Source: Apium graveolens (Eukaryota; Streptophyta; Magnoliopsida; Apiales; Apiaceae). From it: 64,000 bases of DNA. Both the position numbers and the translations under genes were made by a program. A model generated the notes under the pieces. That model was not told where the DNA came from. It worked only from the letters and a program-made list of their open reading frames with translations, and ran no database searches. The stretch's first letter is position 1. Every line of letters starts with the position of its first letter. Below are positions 13,293 through 24,528 of the stretch, one piece after another. The stretch is from assembly GCF_009905375.1 (NCBI RefSeq), contig NC_133650.1, positions 170,456,518 to 170,520,517 on the forward strand, written 5' to 3'.

Positions 13293-14553
13293 TGTCGAGT
13301 GGCATTTATGACACTTTATAACGCTCCATTAAGCTTTGAATTGGTGTATTTGTACTCAAGTTATTGGTGTTTTAATGTGTTTTCTAATGTTTTTGCATTT
13401 CAGGCATTAAATCTATTGCGGCCGCGACGGGTCTGGAAATTTAAATCCTGATTCTATTGGGCTTTTGATTAGAGGACTTCTACTATGCATGGGATGATAT
13501 ATATATATAAATAAAGGTCATTTTTTAGAAGAAGATGTATCAGAACATAAGGAGAAGGCGTAAGAAGACCGTTTTAGCACAACTCAACGAAGGCAAACAA
13601 GATCTAGTTTATACTTCTCATTCTTTGTTCTAAGTTGTAATATTGGATGCTAGTTTTCTTATTCGTGAACCTATACTCTTATTTCATACTTTGTTTATTA
13701 TTTATTTTATAAAGACTACATTTATTATACCATGCTTTCATCGGAACCCACGTTGATGATGAGTCTGGTTATGGGCTAATCGTTATCGTGGGGTTCTAGC
13801 GGATTTATTTATGGATTTTTCTAGTTGAATTGTTTCGATGCCTTAATGTATGGTGATTGTATGATAATCTAGCATTGGTTGTGCTTATTCATCTTATGAG
13901 CGTCGTGAACTTATAAGATAACGTGTTAATATTTAATGAAGCGACAGTGAATTTAAGGATTTAGAACTTGCCATGCTAGCATAGGTTCATATGTTATTGT
14001 TATGCATGATTTCTAGGTAATTTTAACCATCTTACTTGCCCTATGTAATCACGATAGATAACTTGTGCATTAAGCCATTATGTTGTCAAATTCTATAGAC
14101 ATATAGGGTCTCAATATAATTGGTGTCTGTTCAGCTTCTATCTCTTTTGTGGATGTCTGGCAGTATGTTATTCGTACAACGAAAGTTAGCGTTTAGCAGT
14201 TTCGTGTTTGATTAGTGTCATGACCATTACATGCTAAGGTTAAGAACAATAAGGATATTGAATGAAGTATTTAATGCAGTTAGAATCCCATGTTTGTGTC
14301 ATATATTATTCAACTCTCTTTAATCTCTTAGTTAATGTTCTCTAGTATAATTCTTAATAGTTAATCGTATTATAATCAAACCCAAATTGTTATTTTTCTT
14401 AGCATTGAATAATAGCGATATCATTTTTGCATAAGTGCATAAATCACAAAGTTAATCTAACCAGTCTCTGTGGGAATGAACTGGAAATAATTATATATTA
14501 CTTGAGATCGCGTATACTTGCGTGAATTATTAGCTCGTGCTTAGCGACTAACA
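13293..14553 (+). repeat. Athila 5' LTR (1261 bp, internally deleted)
   Basis: It begins TGTCGAGTGGC and ends GCGACTAACA. Compared with the 3' LTR it lacks about 198 bp just after GGCATTAA (near 13405-13420), removing most of the GC-rich segment and leaving only GCGGCCGCGACGGG. A TATA box (ATATATATATAAATAAAGG, about 13497-13515) is kept. Confidence 0.93.
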
Positions 14554-14559
14554 AGTTTT

Positions 14560-14577
14560 TGGCGCCGCTGCCGGGGA
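14560..14577 (+). other. Athila primer binding site (Asp-tRNA type)
   Basis: TGGCGCCGCTGCCGGGGA differs at one base from TGGCGCCGTTGCCGGGGA, the tRNA-Asp PBS used by Athila elements. It starts six bases after the LTR end. Confidence 0.85.
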
Positions 14578-14697
14578 CTCGGTGTTAACTTTTTGTTTAT
14601 GTGTTTGTCATCAGTGATCGTTAAAGTTCATTGACTCGGACATTGTTAATTACCTACTCTTTTCCTTTTCGTGTTTCAGGTACTCTAGCGAGTGTGT

Positions 14698-16284
14698 ATG
14701 CATATGCGTTCGCGGGCTCGTAAGAGAACTCTGGATCAAGCCGAGGAGGAAGCTGTAGTGATTCGAAGGGAAGTTTTTGAGGACGAAGAGGAAATAGAAG
14801 AAGAAGAGAAAGTCGAGGAACCAACTTTAGTAGTGATGGGAGATCAAGCAGAAATTCCTAAGGCTCTAATGGACTATTCTCAGCCTAAGATCAGTGATAT
14901 TCAGTCAAGCATCATAAGACCAGCCATCTCGGCTAACACTTTTGAGATCAAGTCGACCACGATTCAGATGATACAAAACTCAGTTCAGTTTGGGGGTTCT
15001 CCTACAGAAGACCCCAACATGCACATCAGGGATTTCATCGAGATCTGTGACACCTTCAAGTTCAATGGGGTGACAGAAGATGCTATCAAGCTGCGACTCT
15101 TCCCATTCTTGCTGAGGGATAAAGCAAAGTGCTGGTTACATTCTCTACAACCAGGTTCTATTACCAAATGGGAGGATCTTCCTCAAACTTTTCTCACTAA
15201 ATTCTTTCCTATGGCGAAGACTACTGCAATTAGGAATCCTCTTACTCAGTTTGCACAGCAAATTGGGGAATCTCTGTGTGAGGCTTGGGATCGATATAAG
15301 GAGATGCTAAGGAAGTGCCCACACCATGGCATGCCTGATTGGATGATTATAAACTGTTTCTACAATGGTTTGGGCACTCAGTCTAGACCTATGCTCGATA
15401 CAGCATCTGGTGGAGCCTTATGGGACAAAAGCTATAATGAAGCTTATGAGTTGATTGAGCTCATGGTAGCTAATGAATACCAATATTCTACGCAAAGAAT
15501 TTTATAAGGCAAGGTCGCAGGAATTCTGGAAGTGGATACAGCTACAGCTATAGCTGCTCAACTTCAAGCTTTGACGATGAAAGTGGACTCTTTGGCTAAT
15601 TATGGAGTTAATCAAATCACTAGTGTTTCTGAGCTTTGTGCGGGGGCACATGAAACTGACCAGTGTGCTATTTATAGCGAATCAACTTAATTTGTGAGCA
15701 ACTTTCAGAGATCACAACAACAAGCTCCAGCCACTTATCATCCTAATAATCGCAATTATCCTAACTCCAGCTGGAGCAACAATCAGAATGCGGTGCAACA
15801 ATCTTATCAGCCATACACAGCAAAGCAGTATAACCCTCCTGGTTTTCAACAACCGCAATATTCCCCTAGACAACAACTTCAACTTCAGCAGTTACTGCAA
15901 GCTAATGAAAAATCTGAATTGGGGGAGTTGAGGCTTATGTGCAAGAGCCAAGCTGTTTCTATCAAGACCTTGGAGAATCAGATTGGGCAGATTGCTAATG
16001 CATTACTGAATCGTCAACCTGGCACGCTTTCAAGCGATACTGAAGTGCTAGGAAAGAAGGAAGCTAAGGAGCATGTTAAGGAAATTACATTGAGGTCTGG
16101 TAAGGTTGTAAATCCTGAAAAAGTTAATACTCCAGAATCTGAAGTTGAGGCTGAAGAAGAAGAAACGCAGAAGGAAACAGAAGTGGAACCAAGGAAGACT
16201 ACTGTTGAGCACACTCCTCGTGAGGGTAATACAGGGGAGAAACAGATCTATCCTTCGCCTCATTTTCCTAAGAGGCTGCAGTAG
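14698..16284 (+). pseudogene. Athila gag
   Basis: The reading frame starts at ATG 14698 (or the nearby ATG 14704) with a basic patch MRSRARKR and an acidic run, then a retrotransposon gag core (about residues 95-250) with MHIRDFIEICDTFKFNGV and KCWLHSLQPGSI. A stop at 15505-15507 interrupts it. The same frame continues with GKVAGILEVDTATA, meets a second stop at 15688-15690, and runs on through a Gln/Asn-rich segment (SNFQRSQQQAP onward) to a TAG at 16282-16284. The Gln-rich linker and acidic tail are normal for Athila gag. Three in-frame stops in one continuous frame point to simple decay. Plant genomes translate such gag as part of one gag-pol polyprotein. Confidence 0.88.
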
Positions 16285-17295
16285 AAAAAGAAGGATAAGC
16301 AGTTTGAGAAGTTTCTGGAGGCGTTCAAGAAACTTCACATCAACATACCTTTCACTGAAGCTCTTGAACAAATACCTAGTTACGCGAAGTTCATGAAAGA
16401 TATTCTCTCTAGGAAAGTGAAGCTTGATGACTTGGACACCGTTGCTCTCACGGAGGAATGCAGTGCGGTGCTGCAACAGAAATTGCCTCTGAAGCATAAA
16501 GATCCTGAAAGCTTCACTATTCCTTGTACAGTTGGAAAGGTGTCTTTTGACAAGTGTTTATGTGACTTGGGAGCTAGCATCAATCTGATGCCCTTGTCAA
16601 TCTTCAAGAAGTTGGACTTGCCTGATCGAAAGCCTACTTATATGACTTTGCAGTTGGCCGACCGTTCTATTACATATCCGCGAGGTATTCTGGAGGATGT
16701 CTTGGTCAAGGTTGATAAACTCATCTTCCCTGATGATTTTGTAATTCTTGATTTTGAGGAGGATAAGAAGATTCCCATAATCTTGGGAAGACCTTTCTTG
16801 GCTACTGGCCGAACCTTGATAGATGTGTAGAAATGTGAGCTCACCATGCGGGTGATGGATCAGGATATAACTTTTAATGTGTTCAATGCCATGAAATTCC
16901 GTACAGAAAATGATGAGTGTTTAAAGGTGGAGATGGTCAATTCTATGGTCACTTCTGAACTCGATCGATTGCTGAGGTTCGATTCCTTAGAAAAAGGCTT
17001 GTTGGGGAATTCCAATAGTGAAGATGATGAAGGTTAAGAGCACTTGCAATATTTGAATGCTTCTCCCTGGAAGTGAAAGATGGATATGCCTTTTGAATCT
17101 CTTGGATTGAAGGAGCTGAACAAGGCTCCTAAGTGCCTCAAGCCATCTATTAAGGAAGCTCCTACTCTTGAGCTTAAGCCTTTACCTGAACATTTGAGGT
17201 ATGCGTTTTTAGGAGATGCATCTACTTTTCCTGTTATTATTGCATCTGACCTTTCAGGTAGTGATGAGGAAAAATTCTTCAGAATTCTGAGATAA
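16285..17295 (+). pseudogene. Athila protease and linker to RT
   Basis: The gag frame continues without shift. DLGASINLMPLSIFKKL (about 16566-16616) is the Athila form of the aspartic protease motif, and IILGRPFLATGRTLIDV is the second conserved block. A TAG at 16828-16830 follows it. The linker then reads on in the same frame, through stops at 17035-17037, 17074-17076 and 17293-17295, with a block beginning LELKPLPEHLRYAFLGD that is characteristic of the segment ahead of RT. The catalytic Asp is present, but the stops make a working product impossible. Confidence 0.85.
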
Positions 17296-19037
17296 TTCAA
17301 ATCGGCAATTGGATGGACGATAGTAGATATCAAGGGAATCAGCCCTTCGTATTGCATGCATAAAATTTTTCAAGAGGAAGGAAGCAAGCCTACTGTTGAG
17401 CAACAGAGAAGGCTAAATCCGATCATGAAAGAGGCGGTGAAGAAAAAAATCCTCAAGTGGCAAGATGCAGGGATCATCTATCCCATTTCTGACAGTTCAT
17501 GAGTGAGCCCAGTTCAGTCTGTGCCAAAGAAAGGTGGTATCACTATGGTAGCTAATGAGAAGAATGAGCTTATTCCTACACGAACAGTTATGAGATGGAG
17601 AGTTTGCATGGATTATAGGAAGCTAAACAAGGCAATAAGGAAGGATCACTTCCCTCTTCCTTTCATTGATCAGATGCTTGATAGATTTGATGTGCATGAT
17701 TACTATTATCTTCTAGATGGCTATTCGGGATATAATCAGATTTGTATCACTCCAGAAGATCAAGAAAAGACTACATTCACATGTCTTTTTGGTACTTTTG
17801 TATTCCGGAGATCTTCTTTTGGGCTATGTGGAGCACCAACCACTTTTCAGAGATGTATGATGGCTATCTTCTCTGATATGATTAGAATAATGTAGAAGTG
17901 TTCATGGACGATTTCTCAGTCTTTAGAATTTCTTATGATGAATGCTTGCATAATCTTGAGTTAGTGCTGAAAAGGTGCGTTGAGACCAATTTGGTTCTCA
18001 ATTGGGAGAAATGTCATTTTATGGTGCGCCAAGGCATTATTCTTGGTCACAAGGTTTCTAGTAAGGGTCTGGAGGTGGACAAAGTCAAGGTGGGGGTTAT
18101 TGAAAATCTTCCTCCACCAATTTCTGTTGAGGGAAATCACAGTTTTCTTGGTCATGTGAGTTTCTATAGGCGTTTCATCAAGGACTTCTCTAAGATTTCG
18201 AAGCCGTTGTGCAATTTTCTAGAGAAAGATGTTCCTTTCAAGTTTGATGATGAGTGCCTCACACCTTTTGAGACACTAAAGAAGAGTTTGATTACGGCAC
18301 CTGTTATAACTGTACCTGATTGGTCCGAACCATTTGAAATGATCTGCGACGCAAGTGACTATGCAGTTGGAGCATTTCTTGGGCAAAGAAGGAACAATAT
18401 ATTTTATGTAGTTTACTATGCTAGTAAGACTCTGAATGGCACTCAACTGAACTACACTACTACGGAGAAAGAACTTTTGGGTATTATCTATGATTTTAAG
18501 AAATTTCGATCTTATCTGCTTGGGACGAAGGTGACAGTTTTCACTGATCACGCTGTAATTCGATATCTCGTCTCAAAGAAGGACTCGAAGCCTAGATTGA
18601 TTAGATGGGTTCTTTTACTTCAAGAATTTGAGTTAGAGATCAAGGACAGGAAAGGTACCGAGAATCAAGTCACTGATCATCTCTCTCATTTAGAGGATCC
18701 AAGTGCAACTTCAATGGATAAGACATTATTAAATGAGTCTTTTCCCAATGAGCAGCTGTTTGGAGAGCAAGAGGAAGAACCATGGTTTGCAGACACTATG
18801 AACTACCTTGTAAGTAATATCATGCCTCCCGACTTATCGTACGCTCAAAGGAACAAGTTTCTGCATGAAGTGAAGTGGTATATGTGGGATGAGCCATTTC
18901 TTTTTCAACAAGGAGCTGACCAAATCATCAGCAGATGTATTCCTTACAGCGAAACAGGGGGGATCTTGCGAGATTGCCACTCAACGGCTTATGGAGGAAA
19001 CTATGGTGGAGAAAAGACAGCAGCTCGTATTCTTTAA
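17296..19037 (+). pseudogene. Athila reverse transcriptase and RNase H
   Basis: RT starts in the same frame (FKSAIGWTIVDIKGISPSYC), has a TGA at 17500-17502 in place of an expected Trp (SDS.VSPVQSVPKKGG), then WRVCMDYRKLN and DGYSGYNQI. Near 17885-17898 the frame changes by one base just before the catalytic block FMDDFSVF. The second frame runs to 19037 through [18 protein letters not shown] and the RNase H blocks [33 protein letters not shown] and DHLSHLED. Catalytic residues (MDD; D, E, D, D) are visible. The protein is inactive because of the frame change and stop. Confidence 0.9.
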
Positions 19038-20090
19038 GCAGGTTTCTTTTGGCCAACGTTGTTTAAAGATGCTCATCAGTTCGTTTTGAAATGTGATCGA
19101 TGTCAACGTGTGGGTAATATGTCCAAAAGGGATGAGATGCCTCTCAATGTGCTTCTCGAGGTTGAAGTCTTCGATGTTTGGGGAATTGACTTCATGGGGC
19201 CATTTGTCTCATCTTGTAACAATCAGTATATCTTGTTGGCGGTTGATTATGTCTCGAAATGGGATGAAGTTAAGGCTTTGCCAATGAACGATACGAAGGT
19301 AGTACTTAATTTTCTTCAAAAATAGATATTCACAAGATTTGGAACTCCAAGAGTCATAATCAGTGATGAGGGATCGCATTTCTGCAATCGTAAGTTCACT
19401 TCTATGATGCAAAGATATAATGTGAATCATCGCATTGCTATAACTTATCATCCTCAGACGAATGGTCAAGCTGAGGTATCTAACGGAGAGATCAAGCACA
19501 TTTTAGAGAAAGTTGTGTGTCCATCGAGAAAAGATTGGTCTTTGAAGCTTGATGAAGCTGTTTGGGCATATCGAACGACGTACAAGACTCCGCTAGGAAT
19601 GTCATCGTATCAGTTGGTTTATGGTAAGGGGTGTCATTTGCCGGTGGAGCTAGAGCATAAAGCGTATTGGGCTTTGAAGAAGTTGAATCTGGACTTGGAT
19701 GCAGCTGGAAAGAAGAGGATGCTTCAATTGAATAAACTCGACGAGTTTCGACTTCAAGCATATGAAAACAATAAAATGTATAAGGAGAAAGTCAAGAGGT
19801 GGCACGATAGGGGTCTAGTGCTCAAACCATTTATGCCGGGGCAACAAGTTCTTTTGTTCAACTCTCGTCTCCGTCTTTTTCCTGGAAAGTTGAAGTCAAG
19901 GTGGTCAGGGCCCTTTGTTGTCAAAACTGTATTTCCACATGGAGCGGCGGAAATTTTTGAGAATGATCCTGGCCAAGCATTCAAGGTAAATGGTCAGAGG
20001 TTGAAGCATTACTATGGTGACACGGCAAACCACGAGGTGGTTAATGCCATTTTATTGTCCATTTGTTCTCGCAATTCTACGTTAAGCTAA
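19038..20090 (+). pseudogene. Athila integrase
   Basis: The frame of RNase H carries on past the TAA at 19035-19037. The zinc-binding end CDRCQR, the core blocks [18 protein letters not shown] and YHPQTNGQAEVSNGEIK supply the D, D and E of the active site. A TAG at 19323-19325 lies between the first and second Asp. The C-terminal part (WAYRTTYKTPLGMSSYQLVYGK... to 20090) is open and has the GKLKSRWSGPF motif of gypsy integrases. There is no chromodomain, as expected for Athila. Confidence 0.9.
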
Positions 20091-20216
20091 TGACATAAAG
20101 CAAGCGCTTCTTGGGAGGCAACCAAAGTTTGTTGTACATTAGTAGAGAGAAGAAGAAGAAAGGAGAAAAAAACAAAAAAATCAAAAAAATAAAAAACTTT
20201 CGGGGCCAAGTACAAA

Positions 20217-20265
20217 AGCACGGCGCGCCCGCGCTGAGGTAGCGCGCGGCCACGCTGCCCCTTAG
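20217..20265. repeat. GC-rich island upstream of the Athila extra ORF
   Basis: A 45-base stretch built of GCGCGCCCGCGCTG and GCGCGCGGCCACGCTG stands out in AT-rich surroundings. Two relatives occur in the Athila 3' LTR (23216-23251 and 23269-23310). The region is non-coding between integrase and the extra ORF. Confidence 0.7.
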
Positions 20266-20546
20266 TCCGATTTTTTTTGCTTGGAATAAAGAGAAAATCG
20301 GGGACTTCTTTTAAAAATCAATTTATACCCGAATTTTACTCTTCCACATCCCAAATTTCCCTCTCCAAATCAAACCCATTATTCCCACTATTCCATAATC
20401 AATTCCCACTTCTATTCCATATCAAATTCTCTTCTCACCTCCTATACATACATACACTTATATACAAACTTCTCCACCACTTCTCAAATTCTCAAACACA
20501 ATTCTCTCTCAAACACTTATCTTTTAATCTCTCTTATTCAATCCCA

Positions 20547-21761
20547 ATGGCACCCAAGAGACAAAGAACTCAAGTCAACAGCAGCACCACTGATTCTTCG
20601 AGTGCAGGTGGTGTGAGGCCGAGGTTTTCAACTCCCGAGGCTGAAGCGGAGTACACAAGGATTCTCTCGAAGCCTTTAGAAAAGGAGCAAGGTTTTCTGC
20701 CATCAGGGAAGGATGGTAAGTTGTTGGAGATGATCTTGGAGATAGGCTAAGTTGCTATTTGCGATGCACCCGCTGCTGTGCCCATGAGTATTGTTCGAGA
20801 GTTTTATGTTAATGCTAAAGTGGAGAAGAATAGTTTCACTGTGTTTAGGGAGATGACGATGGAGTACAGTACGGATGTGATAAGAAGGGTGATTGATCAG
20901 CCCGCGAGGAAGCCCGGTCAGGACACCTAGAATGATAAGACTCCGGAGGACTTTGATTTGGATTTTATTGTTTCTACTATGTGTATGCCTGAGACTCATT
21001 GGGAGTTCAAGAGGGGCACGAATGATTATTTCACGTTCCCTGCTTCGAGTATGAACAGGTTTGCTCGTGCATGAAAAGCGTTTATTTGTGCTAACATTAT
21101 GCCATCTTCTCATGTGCATGATGTGACTGTGGAGCGTGCACAACTGTTGTGGGGGATTTTTCAGGGTGATTAAGTGTACCTTGGGATGGTGATTTACCAG
21201 GGTATTCTGAGATTTTTGTGAGGGAGTACTACGGGTTCTATACCCTATGCGTCCATTGTGACGAAGCTGTGTGTGGCAGTTGGTGTTCATTGGCCAGCAT
21301 ACGAGCAGCTCCAGATTCCGAGTACTCCGATTGACAACACCACTTTGGCGATGATGCAAGAGTGGGATGGAGGCAAGCCTGATTTGAAGGGACTTGGTTA
21401 TTCTTTTGACCATCTTCCTGATGGGAGGCCAGCTGCTGGGACAGCTCAGTCGAGCAGAGCCGCTTGGAGGTCTCAGTTGGGTGAGGAGGCTGGTCCAGCA
21501 CAACAGGAGCAGGAGGAAGCAGGAGCGGATGTTGGAGTTGGCATGGGCATGGCGCAGAATAGGCGTTTAGCGCAGAGGATGGATGCGATGCATGACATCC
21601 ATAGTCGGTTTGTATGTGATCTCACCTAGGCATTAGGGACTGCTTTCAGAGCCACAGGTGTGGACATCCAGTGGCCAGTATTTGGTGAGGACTCCATGTA
21701 TCCACCTCTAGACATGTCTGACACTCCACCCGTTGAGGGTGACGATCCTGATTTCGAGTAG
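20547..21761 (+). pseudogene. Athila 3' extra ORF (env-position ORF), decayed
   Basis: An ORF starts at ATG 20547 (MAPKRQRTQVNSSTTDSSSA). One reading frame can be followed to a TAG at 21759-21761 despite six internal stops (ending at 20750, 20930, 21074, 21173, 21221 and 21629). Blocks such as FYVNAKVEKNSFTVFR and VHWPAYEQLQ are typical of the plant transposon protein found at this place in Athila elements. Its function is unknown. It sits where retroviruses carry env, but I see no convincing signal peptide or membrane segment. The tail is acidic. The frame kept over 1.2 kb shows decay by substitution rather than indels. Confidence 0.8.
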
Positions 21762-22967
21762 GTATGCCTGATTCCTTACTATTACCTTCACTGAGGATAG
21801 TGAAAATTTTAAGTTTGGGGGTAGTAGTTGAAGGAATATATTGTGTGAATCGCATATAGTTTGCATATTCATGATAGTTTAGTGCATATAGTTGCATATT
21901 TTTCCATGTAGTTTTTTTTATTTTTTGTATTCTTTATGATAGTTTGTTCATATAGTTCATGCATTTGCATAATAACATGATCCCTTAGATGATTTTTCCG
22001 ATTGATTTGTGATATTGATGCTAGTGTAGTGATGTCGTGTTTAGTGATGTTAAATCGTATCGAATTGATTTGCATGCTAGAGACAATTGTATTTCACTAA
22101 GTCTTATAGGTTGCTTGAGTGCTAGATCATGACCATGGTTTGTTTGTTTGTTGAAGTTTAATTGCTTGTTTATATTTATAATTTAGGATATTCTCTTAAT
22201 AATAAATTAACATGGATTTTTAAAAATTGGAGAAATTGGATTTCATTGCTAGTTGTTGTCGCTAAGTGTCAAATGGCTAGTAGCCGGCTCATATTTATAT
22301 GAGTAGTCTAGGATTGAGCGAGATGGAGCGAAACACACTCGTTCAGAAATTTGTGAAGAAAAAAAGAAAAAAAAGAAAAAAAATATATAAGTGTTATGTA
22401 TAATTGATCACGAGTGGGCTCTTTAGTACTCAAGTTATTAAGTTCTTAGGGGACTTTGTGCCTAGTGAGCTAAGGCTTTTATAGTCCAGGATCCGCTAAC
22501 CTAACGCTCGCTACATGGGTACTATTGTATAAGTCTTTTGTGGACCTCACTCATTGCACGGTCAAATAAGCATACTTGTGTTGTTTATGTGTTGTGAATA
22601 AAAGCGTGAATCCATATAAAACTCCAATATAAGAATTGAAGTGTTATAAGTTATTTTAAGTCTAGCTTTTATTTTATTTATAACCTTGCGATTGCTTTAA
22701 TGAGTAGTGAGTCCTGATTATTGATCTAGTTGCGATAATATATTTGTAAGCATTTGCACATACGCACGTCTCTGGTTGGTAAGTTGATGTGTAAGGTTTG
22801 ATTGTTCTTTATGCGAATAAATGCATTTGTTGAGATGTTGCTTGTTGATTGGTTTAGTTATTCTATGAGGATCGTTGCATTCATTTAGTTGCATTCATGC
22901 ATTTTTATTTCTTGTTCTTTGAGTCTGTTTATGGTTGAGGACAAGCATCAATTCAAGTTTGAAGGTA
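21762..22967 (+). other. Athila 3' non-coding region with two PPT-like tracts
   Basis: No coding was found in these 1.2 kb. An internal tract AAGTTTGGGGGTAG lies at 21811-21823 and a mutated tract AAGTTTGAAGGTA lies directly against the 3' LTR at 22955-22967. The internal copy fits the Athila consensus better than the terminal one. An A-rich low-complexity stretch lies at about 22350-22390. Confidence 0.7.
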
Positions 22968-24426
22968 TGTTGACTGGCATTTATGACACTTATTAACGCT
23001 CCATTAAGCTTTGAATTGGTGTATTTGTATTCAAGTTATTGGTGTTTTAATGTGTTTTCTAGTGTTTTTGCATTTCAGGCATTAATCCGGAATTCAGGTG
23101 AATTGGCAGTGATTTGATGCTAATATGGTATTAGGATGGTGTCCAAGGAATAAAGCTCGTGAAGACCAACTCATTGCAGCAAGAGAAGAAGGAAAATGCA
23201 ATTTTCTCCAAAAGGCCAGCGCGCTCGCGCTCTCATAGCGCGCGCCCGTGCCCAAAGTACGGAGACACATCGCGCTCACGCTGATCAAGCACGCGGCCGC
23301 GCCGGGTCGGGAAATTTAAATCCTGATTCTATTGGGATTTTGATTGGAGGACTTCTACTATGCATGGGCTGCTATATATATAAATAAAGGTCGTTTTTCA
23401 GAAGGAGACGTATCAGAGCACAATGAGAAGGCGTAAGAAGACCGTTTTAGCACAATTCAACGAAGGCGAAAAAGATCTAGTTTATACTTTGATTCTTTGT
23501 TCTAAGTTGTAACTTTGGATGTTAGTTTTCTTATTCGTGAACCTATATTCTTGTTTCGTACTTTGTTTATTATTTATTTTATAAAGACTACGTTTATTAT
23601 ACCATGCTTTCATCGAAACCCACGTTGATGATGAGTCTGGTTATGGGCTAATCGTTATCGTGGGTTTTAGTGGATTTATTTATGGATTTCTTTAGTTGAA
23701 TTGTTTCGATGCCTTAGTGTGTGGTGATTGTATGATACCCTATTATTGGTTGTGCTTATTCATCTTATGAGTGTCGTGAACTTATAAGATAGCGTGTTAA
23801 TCTTTAAAGAAGCGACAATAAATTTAAGGATTTAGAACTCGCCATGCTAGCATAGGTTCATGTGTTATTGTTATGCATGATTTTTAGGTAATTTTAACCA
23901 TCTTACTTGCCCTATGTAATCACGATAGATAACTTGTGCATAAGCCATTATGTTGTCAAATTCTATAGACATATAGGGTCTCAATATAATTGGTGTATGT
24001 TCAGCTTCTATCTCTTTTGTGGATGTCCGGCAGTATGTTATTCGTACAACGAAAGTTGGCGTTTAGCAGTTTCGTGTTATTTGATTAGTTTCATCACCAT
24101 TACATGCTAAGGTTAAGAACAATAAGGCTATTGAATGAAGTATTTAATGAAGTTAGAATCCCATGTTTGTGTCATATATTATTCAACTCTCTTTAATCTC
24201 TTAGTTAATGTTCTCTAGTATAATTCTCAATAGTTAATCGTAGTATAACCAAACCCATATTGTTATTCGTCTTAGCATTGAATAATAGCCATAGCATTGT
24301 TGCATAAGTGCATAAATCACAAAGTTAATCTAACCAGTCTCTGTGGGAACGAACTAGAAATAATTTTATATTACTTGCGATCGCGTATACTTGCGTGAAT
24401 TATTAGCGCGTGCTTAGCGACTAACA
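22968..24426 (+). repeat. Athila 3' LTR (1459 bp)
   Basis: It begins TGTTGACTGGCATTTATGAC and ends GCGACTAACA. It keeps the GC-rich segments (23216-23251, 23269-23310) that the 5' LTR has lost. A TATA box, TATATATAAATAAAGG, is at about 23373-23390. Confidence 0.93.
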
Positions 24427-24528
24427 TCATTGCATGTATATTATTATTTTAATAAACAAGTTTAAATATGGTGTGTGTGTGTGTGTTGTGGACCCCAAAC
24501 TTCTGACCCGGGTTTGGAGGGCGTCATA

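Larger units (their letters stand above)
13293..24426 (+). mobile_element. Athila-lineage Ty3/gypsy element, complete but decayed
   Basis: An 11.1 kb element bounded by TG...CA LTRs and a TCATT TSD. The order is 5' LTR, PBS of the Asp-tRNA type, gag, protease, RT, RNase H, integrase, an extra 3' ORF typical of Athila, PPT, 3' LTR. The RT motif FMDDFSVF and the extra ORF beginning MAPKRQRTQ are Athila hallmarks. The coding region holds at least ten in-frame stops and one frame change, so the copy is not autonomous. The LTRs differ by roughly 6-8 % where compared, and the 5' LTR has a 198-bp net deletion. Confidence 0.93.
9913..24528 (+). mobile_element. 3' end of a + strand Tekay-like element (element 2), interrupted by Athila
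   Basis: The visible part comprises the last 22 codons of an integrase-chromodomain protein, a PPT and a 3' LTR homologous to the LTRs at 29975-33492 and 39308-42770 (opposite strand). Element 1 separates this tail from the rest of pol, which must lie left of the window. An Athila element is inserted in the LTR at 13293-24426. The LTR resumes at 24427 and ends near 24528, where the minus-strand copia sequence begins. The element therefore sits in the 3' part of that copia element. Confidence 0.85.
10021..24528 (+). repeat. 3' LTR of element 2, split by Athila (10021-13292 and 24427-24528)
   Basis: It starts TGTAATATCC after the PPT AAGAGGAAAGGA and ends GACCCGGGTTTGGAGGGCG followed by TCATA, with TA where relatives have CA. 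Without the Athila and one TSD copy it is about 3.37 kb, against about 3.46 and 3.52 kb for the minus-strand copies. It contains a TATA-like box near 10667-10677 (ATAAATATAAATAG), a GC-richer stretch near 11400-11450, and a long AT-rich tract of TTAATTAA-like runs at about 11560-11900. The minus-strand open frame at 12100-12534 is not conserved as a gene. Confidence 0.85.

Noticed and set aside
14640..14700. Possible splice acceptor (GTGTTTCAG) ahead of Athila gag
   Set aside because: No donor or branch signal could be tied to it by eye; unspliced gag-pol is the normal form.
16048..16497. 149-codon minus-strand open frame
   Set aside because: Antisense shadow of the Athila gag tail and protease start; rich in Phe and Leu because the sense strand is rich in Lys and Glu.
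20703..21503. 266-codon minus-strand open frame
   Set aside because: Antisense to the Athila extra ORF, whose sense-frame similarity to Athila proteins is clear.
24470..24490. GT microsatellite, with related CA/TA runs at about 30141-30152, 30028-30042 and 39463-39476
   Set aside because: Ordinary microsatellites at the same place in all three Tekay-like LTRs; part of the LTR, no separate feature.
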